DNA of 64,000 bases from Melioribacter roseus P3M-2 (GCF_000279145.1 NC_018178.1:372001-436000), one strand, 5' to 3'. Positions 44,711 through 54,129 are shown, counted from the first letter of the stretch. A program made the numbers and translations. The notes: a model not told the origin generated them from the letters alone.

Positions 44711-46035
44711 AATTAGCCGTAATCGGTACCGGATATGTAGGTTTGGTAAGCGGAACCTGTTTTGCAGAAATGGGCAATACGGTCATCTGCGTGGACAACA
44801 ATCCGGATAAACTCGAAAAACTGAACAAACGGATTGTCCCGATTTACGAACCGGGACTCGAAATTTTATTCCAGAGAAATATCGACAAAAAGAGGCTTTC
44901 CTTTACGTCCGATTTACGCCGCGCGGTTGAAGAATCGGAAATAATCTTTTTGTGTCTGCCCACGCCGCAGGGCGAGGACGGTTCGGCGGATTTGAAGTAT
45001 GTATTCGGCGTCGCCGAAGAAATCGGCAAGATACTGCAAAGTTTACCGAATAACGAATTCAAAATAATCGTCAACAAGAGCACCGTTCCTGTCGGAACTT
45101 CCACGGCAGTCCGACAAATAATAGAAAAATACAATATCGAAAATTTCGAAGTTGTTTCGAATCCCGAATTTTTGAGGGAAGGATTTGCCGTCGACGATTT
45201 TATGAAACCCGACAGAATAGTCGTCGGAGCGAGGAATCCGAAAGCGTTTGAAAAGATGAGAATTCTCTACGAGCCGTTTGTGCGCCAGGGCAATCCGATT
45301 TTCGAAATGGATCCCGAAAGCGCCGAAGTGACGAAATACGCTTCGAATTCGTATCTGGCAATGAGAATTACGTTCATGAACGAGCTGGCAAATTTTTGCG
45401 AAAAAGCCGGAGCAAATGTGGAAATGGTTCGCAAAGCAATGGGCTCCGACAGCAGGATCGGAAAACGTTTTCTGTTTCCGGGAATCGGCTACGGCGGCTC
45501 CTGCTTTCCCAAAGACGTAAATGCATTGATTAAAACGTCGGAAGAATTCGGCTCGCCGATGAAAATTCTCAAAGTCGTCGACGAGGTAAACAAAAACCAG
45601 AAACAACTCCTGGTTAAAAAAGTTAAAGAGCATTTCAACGGAAATATCGAAGGTAAAAAGTTTGCGGTATGGGGACTCTCCTTCAAACCGAATACAGACG
45701 ATATGAGGGAAGCTCCTTCGATAGTAATCATAAATCAATTACTCGACTCGAATGCAAAAGTGGTAGCTTACGACCCGGCGGCAATGGAAAACGCTCGTTT
45801 CTATTTAGGCGACAAACCCGAGTACGCTCAGGACCAATATTCCGCCCTGCCGGACGCAGACGCTCTTTTGATATTGACCGAATGGAACGAATTCAGGAAT
45901 CCCGATTTCGACAAGATAAAAAGTTTGCTGAAAAACAAATTGATTTTCGACGGCAGAAATATCTTCGACCCCGCAAAGATGAAAGAGCTCGGCTTTACAT
46001 ACTACAGCATCGGGCGCAAACCCGTAAACAATTGA
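44707..46035 (+). CDS. ugd: UDP-glucose 6-dehydrogenase
   Basis: A 442-residue enzyme oxidising UDP-Glc to UDP-GlcA. Rossmann motif GTGYVGLVSGTCFAEMG, STVPVGT, catalytic Cys in GYGGSCFPKD, and the C-terminal KPNTDDMREAPS. UDP-GlcA would feed surface polysaccharide. It ends the operon and is followed by an intrinsic terminator. Confidence 0.95.
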   Translation: MKLAVIGTGYVGLVSGTCFAEMGNTVICVDNNPDKLEKLNKRIVPIYEPGLEILFQRNIDKKRLSFTSDLRRAVEESEIIFLCLPTPQGEDGSADLKYVFGVAEEIGKILQSLPNNEFKIIVNKSTVPVGTSTAVRQIIEKYNIENFEVVSNPEFLREGFAVDDFMKPDRIVVGARNPKAFEKMRILYEPFVRQGNPIFEMDPESAEVTKYASNSYLAMRITFMNELANFCEKAGANVEMVRKAMGSDSRIGKRFLFPGIGYGGSCFPKDVNALIKTSEEFGSPMKILKVVDEVNKNQKQLLVKKVKEHFNGNIEGKKFAVWGLSFKPNTDDMREAPSIVIINQLLDSNAKVVAYDPAAMENARFYLGDKPEYAQDQYSALPDADALLILTEWNEFRNPDFDKIKSLLKNKLIFDGRNIFDPAKMKELGFTYYSIGRKPVNN

Positions 46036-46057
46036 ATTTCACCATTCTGTTAAAAAT

Positions 46058-46087
46058 GCCCGTCGCACCGGCGGGCGTTTTTATTTT
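46058..46087 (+). terminator. Intrinsic terminator after ugd
   Basis: GCCCGTCG and CGGCGGGC pair over 8 bp (one G-T) around CAC at 46058-46076, then GTTTTTATTTT. A standard rho-independent terminator. Confidence 0.88.
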
Positions 46088-46216
46088 AAAGAATCGAAAT
46101 GATAACGCGTATCATAACGGGACATTATATCTTTAAAACGTTCCGTTTTTTATTAATTACCCCTAAAATCGAGGCACGCTTTATGCGATAATAAAGAAAA
46201 GAAATATTTAAACTCC

Positions 46217-46498
46217 ATGAAATTAAACGAAATCATTTTTCATATTCTTGCTATCTCATTTGCGCTGGCGCTAATTATAATTCTTTTTTCTTATACCATT
46301 ACCAAAATACGAAAGAAGAATCAACCGCCTGTAAATCGAATCAGCCGGACGCCCCCCATTATCACTCCGAAGACGCATATTATTCTACCGCGTAAAATCA
46401 AAGTGGTAAAGCAATACGATTTTAAGAAAGAGATGGAAAGCCATCAGATAAAAACGCGCCGTTATAAAATTATAAACGAGGAAATCCATAAAAGATAA
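46217..46498 (+). CDS. Small single-pass membrane protein, RhEIIN-tail family, copy 3
   Basis: A 93-residue protein: N-terminal helix (IIFHILAISFALALIIILFS), stop KIRKKNQ, a Pro/Ile-rich linker, and a tail RRYKIINEEIHKR. It follows the plan of the two proteins at 306-680 and 726-1031, about 45 kb away. It sits 10 bp before the DUF3052 gene and about 180 bp after ugd. Function unknown; the shared tail is the main clue. Confidence 0.65.
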   Translation: MKLNEIIFHILAISFALALIIILFSYTITKIRKKNQPPVNRISRTPPIITPKTHIILPRKIKVVKQYDFKKEMESHQIKTRRYKIINEEIHKR

Positions 46499-46507
46499 TT
46501 CAGACAG

Positions 46508-46972
46508 ATGACGGGAAAGAAAAACAATCCGTATTACAGAAAACTCCGCCTTAAAGATAATCAAAAGTTATTATTGATAAATCCGCCGGAAGAATTCGCG
46601 CGACTGATGTCTTCATTCAATCCCGACACAAAAGCGCGCAAAGGGATTCTTTTCGATATAATTTTTCTTTTTACGGAAACAAAGGATATCTTTAAAAAAG
46701 AACTGCCGGCGGCAATAAAAAAATTGAGCAATCAAGGAATATTGTGGACGGGATTTCCCAAAAAATCTTCGGGCATTCCCACCGACCTTAACCGCGATTC
46801 ATGTTATGAAATTTTGCAGGAAACGGGTTTGCAAATATTGACATTAGTTTCCGTAGACGTAAACTGGTCGGCTTTCGGGCTACGGGCGGGCGCAAAGCAT
46901 CAAAAGAAGGAAACCGGAAATCGGAATACATCGACGCCGAAAAGCGATCGGTTATTATCCCCGACGATTTAA
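46508..46972 (+). CDS. DUF3052-family protein, N-terminal part of a frameshifted fusion
   Basis: A 154-codon frame whose first 124 residues match DUF3052 (NPYYRKLRLKDNQKLLLIN, GILWTGFPKKSSGIPTDL, VSVDVNWSAFGLR). The last 30 residues are Ser/Thr/Lys-rich noise. The adjacent frame from about 46885 continues KASKEGNRKSEYIDAEKR and then the YdeI/OmpD-associated domain, so a single base is missing near the GGGCGGGCG run at 46883-46891. The intact protein would have about 214 residues. DUF3052-YdeI fusions are known as bacteriocin-protection-like proteins of uncertain function. Confidence 0.72.
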   Translation: MTGKKNNPYYRKLRLKDNQKLLLINPPEEFARLMSSFNPDTKARKGILFDIIFLFTETKDIFKKELPAAIKKLSNQGILWTGFPKKSSGIPTDLNRDSCYEILQETGLQILTLVSVDVNWSAFGLRAGAKHQKKETGNRNTSTPKSDRLLSPTI

Positions 46973-47151
46973 AGAAGGTTTTTAAGACGAATAAAAAAGC
47001 TTACGATTTTTTCGAAACGCTCTCGTTTACGAACAGAAAAGAATACGTTCTTTGGATAACCGGCGCGAAAAAAATCGAGACCAGGGAAAAACGGATTAAT
47101 CTGGCAATCGAATATTTGCTCGAAGGTAAAAAAAATCCGCACAAAAAATAA
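46864..47151 (+). pseudogene. YdeI/OmpD-associated domain, C-terminal part of the frameshifted fusion
   Basis: In the second frame the DNA reads RSVIIPDDLKKVFKTNKKAY, FFETLSFTNRKEYVLWITGA, then KKIETREKRINLAIEYLLEG to a stop at 47151. This is the usual YdeI C-terminal domain (F-x-x-L-S/T-x-x-x-R-K-E-Y-V-x-W-I). It has no start codon of its own and continues the DUF3052 gene. Confidence 0.75.
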
Positions 47152-47153
47152 AA

Positions 47154-47179
47154 GCAGCCGCCCCGGACGAAGCGGCTGC
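47154..47179 (-). terminator. Intrinsic terminator between convergent genes
   Basis: GCAGCCGC (47154-47161) pairs perfectly with GCGGCTGC (47172-47179). On the minus strand TTTTATTTTTT follows, ending the SDR-like gene; it may also stop the plus-strand transcript. Confidence 0.85.
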
Positions 47180-47185
47180 CGAAAA

Positions 47186-48886
47186 TCAGGCTTTCATTCG
47201 TTCGCCTTTTTCTTCCTTACTGAAAATCCATCCGACAACTTTCCCGATGTCGATTTTACCGAAATCGTTCCAGTATTTTTTGGTTCTCACGTGCATCGAA
47301 CTCGTGTCGTCTTCGGGAATCGATCCGGCTTCCGACATTATAGTACCGATCCTGTCGATCCAGGTTTCCATATTTTTCTCTCTCAAGTCCACCCAGCCGT
47401 CGTGCGCCCACATATCGATATTTTCGGGAGTAATGTTCAGTTCGTTTTCGCCTCTGAACGGAGGAATTTTTATCGTATTTCCCCGCAGAAGGGACTTGCC
47501 GTCTGGCAGAAGTATCGGAATGCCGATCGAAATTATTTCGTTTCTCAGATTGTCGTTATCTTTAATAAATTCAAATAATTTCTCCGACAGTTGAGCCGGC
47601 GTAAATTCCGGTATTTTTTTCATTTCGCCCGCTACATGTCTCAGTAGATTTATTTCGTGCAAAAGTTTCGAAAGACGGGGCGGACCGAGCAATTCAAACG
47701 CTACGCTCTCTTTATTATGAATATTTTCGAGTTCTTCGAGTTTCTCGACAGCCGAATGCTGCAAGAATCCGGCTCTGTAAGTCGGCTCGAGCGTCGCATT
47801 GTCGAGCGCGTTGATAATGTCGTGACCCGTATTACCGCCTTTAATTTCGTAAATCAGATCGTCGGCAATTTCTTCGGGAGTAACATATTCCATTTGTCCC
47901 TGCGTGGTAATAGCTTCGAACTCGCCCCTCGAAAAAGTGCCGTTCTCGCCCGTATCGATATAAACGGATTTCAACGATTCGCCCGTTGACTTGAATTTTA
48001 TATCGGGTTTCAAATTCAATTTCCCTTCCAGTCTAAAGGCGTCGTTCATACTTACTTCCTGGATTTCGATCGGTTTGCCTCCTTTTCTGATTTCGCCGAA
48101 CTCTATTTTTTTCCATGCAATTGCAGCTGTCGGTTTAATTTCTTTTGTAATCGGACCTTGCGGCGTTCTTCCCATTAAAAAGAGCAGTAAAGTATGAGCG
48201 CCGGCGACGGCCGATTTGCTCAATAGAACTCGGGAGGGTTTTTCTTCGCTGTGAGTGTAAGGAATGTTTAACCCCATGCCTCCGGTGCCGCTGGTGCCGA
48301 TTTTAAAATAAATTTTCGTGCCCGCCCTGCTCATAGCGTTATAAAGGATTTGCACGTGGCGGATAATTTGAGGAACATACTCGGTGCAAAAGAGTTTTTC
48401 CATTTCGCTTTTAAGAATTTCGGCGTCGGAGCCTTCGTTCATCAATCTTTTAATCCGGTAGTAAGTAGAATAAACGTCCTGATAAGCTATAGCGGTCGCC
48501 GAATTAACGCAGTCAATAACTATATCGGGCTTGTATTCCATAATGAGCTTATAAGCAGCCGAAGCCTCCAATATCGAATCGCTCAGTTCCTCCATTATAT
48601 CATACATCATTATACGGCGCGTTTCAGGATTTTCGAGCAGTTCCAAACGGTTCTTATCCTTAAATTCATGTCTGACGAAAATATTGCCCCACCAGGGAAT
48701 AAAATAATCTTCGGGCAGTCCGGGAAATTCTTTTTTCAATTTTTCAACATGTCCGAGAGCTTCTTCTTTTTTGAGCGAAGTGACAATAATTCTTTTCGGT
48801 TTTTCGCTAACGAGTTTACGTGTGACTGCATTGCCGACCAAACCCCATGCCCCCAGAACCAGAACTGTTTTGTTTTGAATATCCAT
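47186..48886 (-). CDS. Large SDR-like Rossmann protein of unknown substrate
   Basis: A 566-residue protein. The N-terminus is a dinucleotide site (VLVLGAWGLVGNAVTRKLV), followed by an extended-SDR-like core with TSGTGGMGLNIPYTHSEEKP. The second half (about 300 residues) has no recognised domain and includes W-A-H-D-G-W-V-D-L-R. Twice the size of ordinary SDRs. It is monocistronic with its own terminator. A nucleotide-binding oxidoreductase is likely, but reaction and pathway are unknown. Confidence 0.65.
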   Translation of the reverse strand: MDIQNKTVLVLGAWGLVGNAVTRKLVSEKPKRIIVTSLKKEEALGHVEKLKKEFPGLPEDYFIPWWGNIFVRHEFKDKNRLELLENPETRRIMMYDIMEELSDSILEASAAYKLIMEYKPDIVIDCVNSATAIAYQDVYSTYYRIKRLMNEGSDAEILKSEMEKLFCTEYVPQIIRHVQILYNAMSRAGTKIYFKIGTSGTGGMGLNIPYTHSEEKPSRVLLSKSAVAGAHTLLLFLMGRTPQGPITKEIKPTAAIAWKKIEFGEIRKGGKPIEIQEVSMNDAFRLEGKLNLKPDIKFKSTGESLKSVYIDTGENGTFSRGEFEAITTQGQMEYVTPEEIADDLIYEIKGGNTGHDIINALDNATLEPTYRAGFLQHSAVEKLEELENIHNKESVAFELLGPPRLSKLLHEINLLRHVAGEMKKIPEFTPAQLSEKLFEFIKDNDNLRNEIISIGIPILLPDGKSLLRGNTIKIPPFRGENELNITPENIDMWAHDGWVDLREKNMETWIDRIGTIMSEAGSIPEDDTSSMHVRTKKYWNDFGKIDIGKVVGWIFSKEEKGERMKA

Positions 48887-49030
48887 GATAACTCCGATTT
48901 TATTTTTAATGATAAATTAAGGTTACTTTTATCCGATTTCAAGAAAATTAGTAGTAAAAGGAGCCGGTTCGTTGATAAAGGGGTAGGCGTTTCTTAAATT
49001 TGTACCAGTAAAAACTCAATTGGATAATAA

Positions 49031-49504
49031 ATGAAAGTCTCGGAAATATTGCAGCCCGACAAAATCATACCCTCGTTAAAAGGCAGATCAAAGACCGCAG
49101 TAATCAATGAGCTTGTGGATTTATTTAAGGACGACGAACGCGTCAAAGACCTCGAAGGAGTGCGGGAATCGGTTCACGAACGGGAAAAGATTATGTCGAC
49201 GGGCGTCGGAAAAGGTTTTGCAATACCGCACGCCAAGTCAAACGGCGTCAATGACATCATCGCCGCTTTCGGCAAACTCGACGAACCGATCGATTTCCAG
49301 GCTCTCGACGGTCAACCGGTTAACCTGGTATTCTTATTGGTCGGCAAAGAAAATCTCGTGGGTCCGCACATCAAACTCCTCAGCAGAATTTCAAGAATGA
49401 TGAACAACGAGGAATTCAGAGAAAATCTTTCAAAGGCTCGTACTGCCGAAGAAATTTACAATCTCTTCGTCGAAGAAGAGAAACAATATTTCGAAATTAA
49501 CTAA
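49031..49504 (+). CDS. PTS EIIA (PtsN-like) protein
   Basis: A 157-residue PTS_EIIA type-2 domain with the phospho-His in GVGKGFAIPHAKSNGV. No EIIB/EIIC components are adjacent, which points to a regulatory PtsN (EIIA-Ntr) or a HPr-linked sensor rather than sugar uptake. It lies 17 bp before hisS and is probably cotranscribed. Confidence 0.88.
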   Translation: MKVSEILQPDKIIPSLKGRSKTAVINELVDLFKDDERVKDLEGVRESVHEREKIMSTGVGKGFAIPHAKSNGVNDIIAAFGKLDEPIDFQALDGQPVNLVFLLVGKENLVGPHIKLLSRISRMMNNEEFRENLSKARTAEEIYNLFVEEEKQYFEIN

Positions 49505-49521
49505 TACCGGATTTCTCCTTA

Positions 49522-50784
49522 ATGATTAAAGCAATTACAGGCACAAAAGATATCCTTCCGGGCGATATACCCAAATGGCGGTATATCGAAAATCTTGTCC
49601 GCTCAATATTAGAAGAATTTAATTATAACGAAATCAGAACTCCGATTTTCGAAGAGACGCGTCTCTTTGCGCGCGGCATCGGCGAGGAAACTGATATCGT
49701 CAGCAAAGAAATGTACACTTTCGAAGACCGCGGCGGTATGAGCTTAACGCTTAAACCTGAAATGACGGCGGCGGTTGTCAGAGCTTTGATAGAGCATTCG
49801 CTCCATAAAAAATCGCAGCTCAACAAACTCTTTTATATCTCCCCGATGTTCCGACAGGAAAGACCCCAGGCGGGAAGACTGCGACAGTTTCATCAATTCG
49901 GCGCCGAGGCCATCGGCAGCAACGACCCTTACCTCGACGCCGAAATGATTGTAATTGCTCACGACATACTAAAAGAAATCGGTCTGAAAAATTTAACCGT
50001 TGTAATCAATACCCTCGGAATTCCTTCCGAAAGAGAATCGTACAAAAACGAATTGAAAAATTATCTTAAGAATCATTACGACCGGCTTTCCAGCGAAAGC
50101 AAAAGAAGATACGAAACGAACATCCTGAGAATCTTCGACAGCAAAGAGGAACAGGACATCGAAATAATGAAAAATGCGCCTCTGTTAATCGATTCTCTCG
50201 GTAAAGAAAGCATAGAACATTTCGATATAGTTAAAAATGCGCTCGACAAACTCGGCGTTAAATACGAAATCGAACCGAAGCTCGTAAGAGGATTGGATTA
50301 TTATACGCACACCACATTCGAAATCGTAAGCGGCAGCGTTGGCTCGCAAAGCGCTTTGTGCGGCGGAGGCCGTTATAACGGTTTGGTGGCGCAGCTCGGA
50401 GGAGACGATCTACCCGGCGTCGGGTTCGCCGCAGGAATCGAACGGATTTTACTCGCATGCGAAAACGAAAATATACTCAATGTTCCCGATGACAAGATCG
50501 ACGTTTATGTGGCGCTGCTCGACAAAAATTTAAATGAAGATTCTTTCATTCTTACCACACGCCTACGACAAAAAGGCTTAAAAGCCGAGCGAGACTATTT
50601 ATCGAGAAGCGTCAAAGCGCAAATGCGCGAGGCAAATAAATTAAACGCCTCCTATGTGCTCTTCTTCGGCGGCGAGGAATATAAAGACAAAAAAGCCGTT
50701 TTGAAAAATATGGAGTCGGGCGAACAAACCGACATTTCGATTGACGATATCGAATCAGTCGTTGAAAAAATAAAAAGAGGATAA
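49522..50784 (+). CDS. hisS: Histidyl-tRNA synthetase
   Basis: A 420-residue class II synthetase: motif 2 FRQERPQAGRLRQFHQFGAE, histidine loop LVRGLDYYTHTTFEI, motif 3 GVGFAAGIERIL, C-terminal anticodon-binding domain. Charges tRNA-His with histidine. Length and motifs are standard. Confidence 0.96.
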   Translation: MIKAITGTKDILPGDIPKWRYIENLVRSILEEFNYNEIRTPIFEETRLFARGIGEETDIVSKEMYTFEDRGGMSLTLKPEMTAAVVRALIEHSLHKKSQLNKLFYISPMFRQERPQAGRLRQFHQFGAEAIGSNDPYLDAEMIVIAHDILKEIGLKNLTVVINTLGIPSERESYKNELKNYLKNHYDRLSSESKRRYETNILRIFDSKEEQDIEIMKNAPLLIDSLGKESIEHFDIVKNALDKLGVKYEIEPKLVRGLDYYTHTTFEIVSGSVGSQSALCGGGRYNGLVAQLGGDDLPGVGFAAGIERILLACENENILNVPDDKIDVYVALLDKNLNEDSFILTTRLRQKGLKAERDYLSRSVKAQMREANKLNASYVLFFGGEEYKDKKAVLKNMESGEQTDISIDDIESVVEKIKRG

Positions 50785-50785
50785 T

Positions 50786-51298
50786 ATGCCTCTGCGAAAA
50801 GTGGACGATCCGCCCAAAATTCCCAAAACCCGAAAAAAGAAAGCCGAATCCGTATTAAAAGCCATCCCGGCGCCCAAACCCGACAAAGTAGAATATATTT
50901 GCAAACTTTACTTCAAATACGATAAAACGGAGAAGAAACAATATCTTATTATCCGCGTCGAGACGGCGGCTTATTTTACCAGTTTTAAGTACGAAATAAC
51001 TTACGACCTGATCGAAAAAGAGAACGATATTTACATTATAATAACGGGGCTCAAAGCCCGGATGGACCTCGTTCCCGAAGTAGGTCCTGCGTCGTGCGAA
51101 TTAAGAAAGGATATAGTCGAAGGCAATATCAAAATTAATCTGGCCAAACAAGACGGCGCAATCAACGGAGCCGAATGCAAGCTGGATTTTAACAACAGAA
51201 AAATCGAACTGATAAAAGAATTTATGCCCCCCAAAAAGAACAACCGCGTCTTTTCCAAATTCGAAGTGGATAACGATAATTTTAGTTTTGCCGACTAA
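50786..51298 (+). CDS. Conserved-looking hypothetical protein between hisS and rlmB
   Basis: A 170-residue cytoplasmic protein starting one base after the hisS stop. The first 35 residues are basic and Pro-rich (disordered); the rest alternates beta strands (EYICKLYFKYD, YLIIRVETAAYF, IYIIITGLKARMDL) and looks like one beta-sandwich domain. No family recognised. Position suggests a link to translation or RNA modification, as inference only. Confidence 0.6.
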   Translation: MPLRKVDDPPKIPKTRKKKAESVLKAIPAPKPDKVEYICKLYFKYDKTEKKQYLIIRVETAAYFTSFKYEITYDLIEKENDIYIIITGLKARMDLVPEVGPASCELRKDIVEGNIKINLAKQDGAINGAECKLDFNNRKIELIKEFMPPKKNNRVFSKFEVDNDNFSFAD

Positions 51299-51312
51299 TA
51301 AGGAATTATAAA

Positions 51313-52056
51313 TTGGAAATAATTTACGGCAGGAAACCCGTTCTCGAAGCAATTAACGCCGGCGAAGACATTGAAGTAATATACGTGGCATACGGTCAGC
51401 GCGGCGAAGCAATCAGCCGGATATTTACGGCGGCAAAAAAAAATAATCTTAAAATCACACAGCTTTCTTCGAAAAAATTCAAACAGTTAGCCGGCAACCT
51501 CAACGCGCAGGGCGTCATAGCGATTAAAAGCGTCTATAAATTTCTCGACTATCGCGAATTGATCGACAATTCCATGAAAAGCCAGGAGCCGTTGATTTTA
51601 ATCCTCGACACGTTGCAGGACACGCATAACCTCGGCGCGGTATTGAGAACCGCAGAATGCGCAGGCGTGGACGGCGTAATACTGACGTCGAACAACAGCG
51701 CTCCGGTAAACGAGACGGTAGCAAAAATTTCAGCCGGAGCTTTATCGCACTTGAAAATTTCGAGAGTGGCAAATCTGATGCAGCCGATTAAATACCTGAA
51801 AGAAAAAGGGTTCTGGATTGTGGGAGCTCATCTAACGGAGAAATCAGTAAACTACGACACAATTGATTATTCCGGTCCGATTGCATTGATTATGGGCAAC
51901 GAAGAAAAAGGGATACGGCGCCTCGTAGCCGAAGAATGCGATTTCATCGTAAAAATTCCGATGAAAGGAAAAATCGATTCCTTAAACGTGTCGGTTGCAA
52001 CGGGCGTAATCCTTTTCGAAATTAACCGCCAGCGCTCTACAAAACAACCGGATTAG
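51313..52056 (+). CDS. rlmB: 23S rRNA (guanosine-2'-O-)-methyltransferase RlmB-type (SpoU)
   Basis: A 247-residue SPOUT enzyme. N-terminal substrate-binding domain (IIYGRKPVLEAI), then LDTLQDTHNLGAVLRTAECA, IMGNEEKGIRRLV and KIPMKGKIDSLNVSVATGV, the three SpoU motifs forming the knotted SAM site. The start is TTG 51313, supported by AAGGA upstream and by alignment with the family N-terminus; no ATG fits. The 3' end overlaps bshA by 4 bp, convergent. Confidence 0.9.
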   Translation: MEIIYGRKPVLEAINAGEDIEVIYVAYGQRGEAISRIFTAAKKNNLKITQLSSKKFKQLAGNLNAQGVIAIKSVYKFLDYRELIDNSMKSQEPLILILDTLQDTHNLGAVLRTAECAGVDGVILTSNNSAPVNETVAKISAGALSHLKISRVANLMQPIKYLKEKGFWIVGAHLTEKSVNYDTIDYSGPIALIMGNEEKGIRRLVAEECDFIVKIPMKGKIDSLNVSVATGVILFEINRQRSTKQPD

Positions 52057-53180
52057 GAATTCAATACTTTTTCGTAATATTCAATATATTTCGGCACAAT
52101 CAAATCTTTATCGAAATGTTGCACCGCTCTGTTTCTCGAATTTGTCGAAAATGTTTTATACTTCTTTTCGTTGGTGAGCAAATCGAGAACATATTTAGCC
52201 ATTCTTTCCACGTCTCCAATTTCAGCTATATAACCGGTTTCGTTATGCAAGATTAATTCCGGCAAGCCGCCTACAGACGAACTAACGACGGGCAGACCGC
52301 ACGCCATCGCTTCCAGAGCAGAGAGACCGAAACTCTCGGATTGAGAAGGCATCAAAAAGATATCCGCCGCGTTCAAAATTTCAGGCAGGGCGTCCTGCTT
52401 ACCCAGGAAAATCACTTCTTTATGAAGGTTCAACTCCCTCGACAATCTTTCGCATTCCGAACGCTCCGGACCGTCGCCCACGAGCAACAATCGCGTCGGT
52501 ATCTGTTTGTTTACTATATCGAGTATCCGGATAGTGTCGGTAACACGTTTGACGGCCCTGAAATTGGAAGTGTGCACCAATACTTTTTCGCCGTTAGGCG
52601 CAATGTGTTTTCTGTACTCACTGCCGTCCATCGGCCGATATTTATTGATATCAATGAAATTATAGATCACCTCGATATCTTTTTCAATATTAAAATTCGT
52701 CAATGTTTTTTCTTTGAGAAATCGCGAAACCGCAGTTACGCCGTCGCTCTCTTCAATGCTGAATTTAACAAGCGGCATGAAAGAAGGCTCCAATCCCATC
52801 AAAGTAATATCAGTGCCGTGCAGGGTTGTGATGAATTTAATATCTCCGTTCGATTTTTTTCTTATCTGCTTTGCAAGGTAGGCGCTTACCGCGTGAGGGA
52901 TTGCGTAATGAACGTGCATTAAATCGAGATTTTCATACTCGATTACCTCGAGCATTTTACTCGTCAACGAAATGCCGTAGAGCGAATGCTCGAAAAGCGG
53001 ATAGTTTGCCATTTCGACTTCGTGGTAAAATATATTTTCGACAAAACGGTTCAAGCGATGAGGTATTGCATAACTAATAAAATGAACCTGATGCCCTTTA
53101 GCCGCAAGAGCAAGCCCCAATTCCGTGGCTACTACGCCGCTCCCCCCGTATGTGGGATAGCATGTTATTCCGATTTTCAT
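52053..53180 (-). CDS. bshA: N-acetyl-alpha-D-glucosaminyl L-malate synthase (bacillithiol)
   Basis: A 375-residue GT4 glycosyltransferase, first enzyme of bacillithiol synthesis (UDP-GlcNAc + malate). BshA hallmarks: GITCYPTYGGSGVVATELG, MHVHYAIPHAVSAYLA, TTLHGTDITLMG, and the nucleotide-sugar E-x7-E region QSESFGLSALEAMACGLPVV. It fits the bacilliredoxin encoded in the suf operon. bshB and bshC are not in the window. Confidence 0.92.
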   Translation of the reverse strand: MKIGITCYPTYGGSGVVATELGLALAAKGHQVHFISYAIPHRLNRFVENIFYHEVEMANYPLFEHSLYGISLTSKMLEVIEYENLDLMHVHYAIPHAVSAYLAKQIRKKSNGDIKFITTLHGTDITLMGLEPSFMPLVKFSIEESDGVTAVSRFLKEKTLTNFNIEKDIEVIYNFIDINKYRPMDGSEYRKHIAPNGEKVLVHTSNFRAVKRVTDTIRILDIVNKQIPTRLLLVGDGPERSECERLSRELNLHKEVIFLGKQDALPEILNAADIFLMPSQSESFGLSALEAMACGLPVVSSSVGGLPELILHNETGYIAEIGDVERMAKYVLDLLTNEKKYKTFSTNSRNRAVQHFDKDLIVPKYIEYYEKVLNS

Positions 53181-53265
53181 AATTTTTCTTCTGATTTTTT
53201 GTAACTTTTAGCCATTCAACAAATTCATGAATTAAACTGTTCACAATATATTAATTTTTAGCGAT

Positions 53266-54129
53266 ATGGATATTGCACTGATAGGACACTCGATAATCGA
53301 TTACGTCTCAGCACGGGGAAAAGAATCCGTTCGACCGGGCGGAATCTATTATTCGGCGCTTGGAATGCTTTCCCAAAAGAAAGACGGGGACAATATTTTT
53401 TTAATTACGGGCGTGGACAAGAATCGATTTTCACTCTTTAATTCCCTCTACGGAAGACTGCGCACGGACTTCGTTTTCAATTTACCCGATATGCCTTCGG
53501 TTCTTTTGATTACCGAAAAAGAAGGCGAACGGGAGGAAATTTATAGAAATTTGTCGCGGGAATTAATTCTTCCGGACGTCGATTGGAACCGTTTCGACGG
53601 CATTTTGATTAATATGATCACCGGTTTTGATATCGACCGTAATCGACTTGCCGAGATAAGAAGAAATTTTGAAGGACTCATTTATTTCGACGTTCATACG
53701 CTGGCGCGCGGTGTCGACGTCGGGAACAGACGCTTGTTCAGAACCATACCCGAAATCGATAAATGGCTGTCGAACGTCGACATTCTACAATGCAACGAGA
53801 ACGAATTGAAAACGGTTTATGATTACAACGACCGTAAAGAAGCCGCCGAAGAAATAATGAAGCACGGAGTCAAACTTGTTCTCATCACAAGAGGAAATTC
53901 GGGCTCGGAACTTTACTATAAATCTGAAGACAGGACGGAAGCGATTGAGCTTAAAGCAGAAAACGTCGAAGAAGTAAATAAAATCGGGTGCGGCGACGTC
54001 TTTGGGTCGGTCTTCTTTTATTCATATCTTTCGACCCGGGATTTGAAATATTCTCTTAATAAAGCCAATTATTTTGCGGGTTTAACCGCGGCGGGAAAAA
54101 TCGAAAATATAATTAAATCGAAATTATGA
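53266..54129 (+). CDS. PfkB-family carbohydrate kinase
   Basis: A 287-residue ribokinase-fold protein: RPGGIYYSALGM in the N-terminal substrate region and KIGCGDVFGSVFFYSYLS at the C-terminus with the catalytic Asp (usual motif D-T/V-x-G-A-G-D, here with C in place of A). Substrate unknown. It overlaps rfbD by 4 bp, so sugar metabolism for surface polysaccharide is plausible. Confidence 0.82.
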   Translation: MDIALIGHSIIDYVSARGKESVRPGGIYYSALGMLSQKKDGDNIFLITGVDKNRFSLFNSLYGRLRTDFVFNLPDMPSVLLITEKEGEREEIYRNLSRELILPDVDWNRFDGILINMITGFDIDRNRLAEIRRNFEGLIYFDVHTLARGVDVGNRRLFRTIPEIDKWLSNVDILQCNENELKTVYDYNDRKEAAEEIMKHGVKLVLITRGNSGSELYYKSEDRTEAIELKAENVEEVNKIGCGDVFGSVFFYSYLSTRDLKYSLNKANYFAGLTAAGKIENIIKSKL

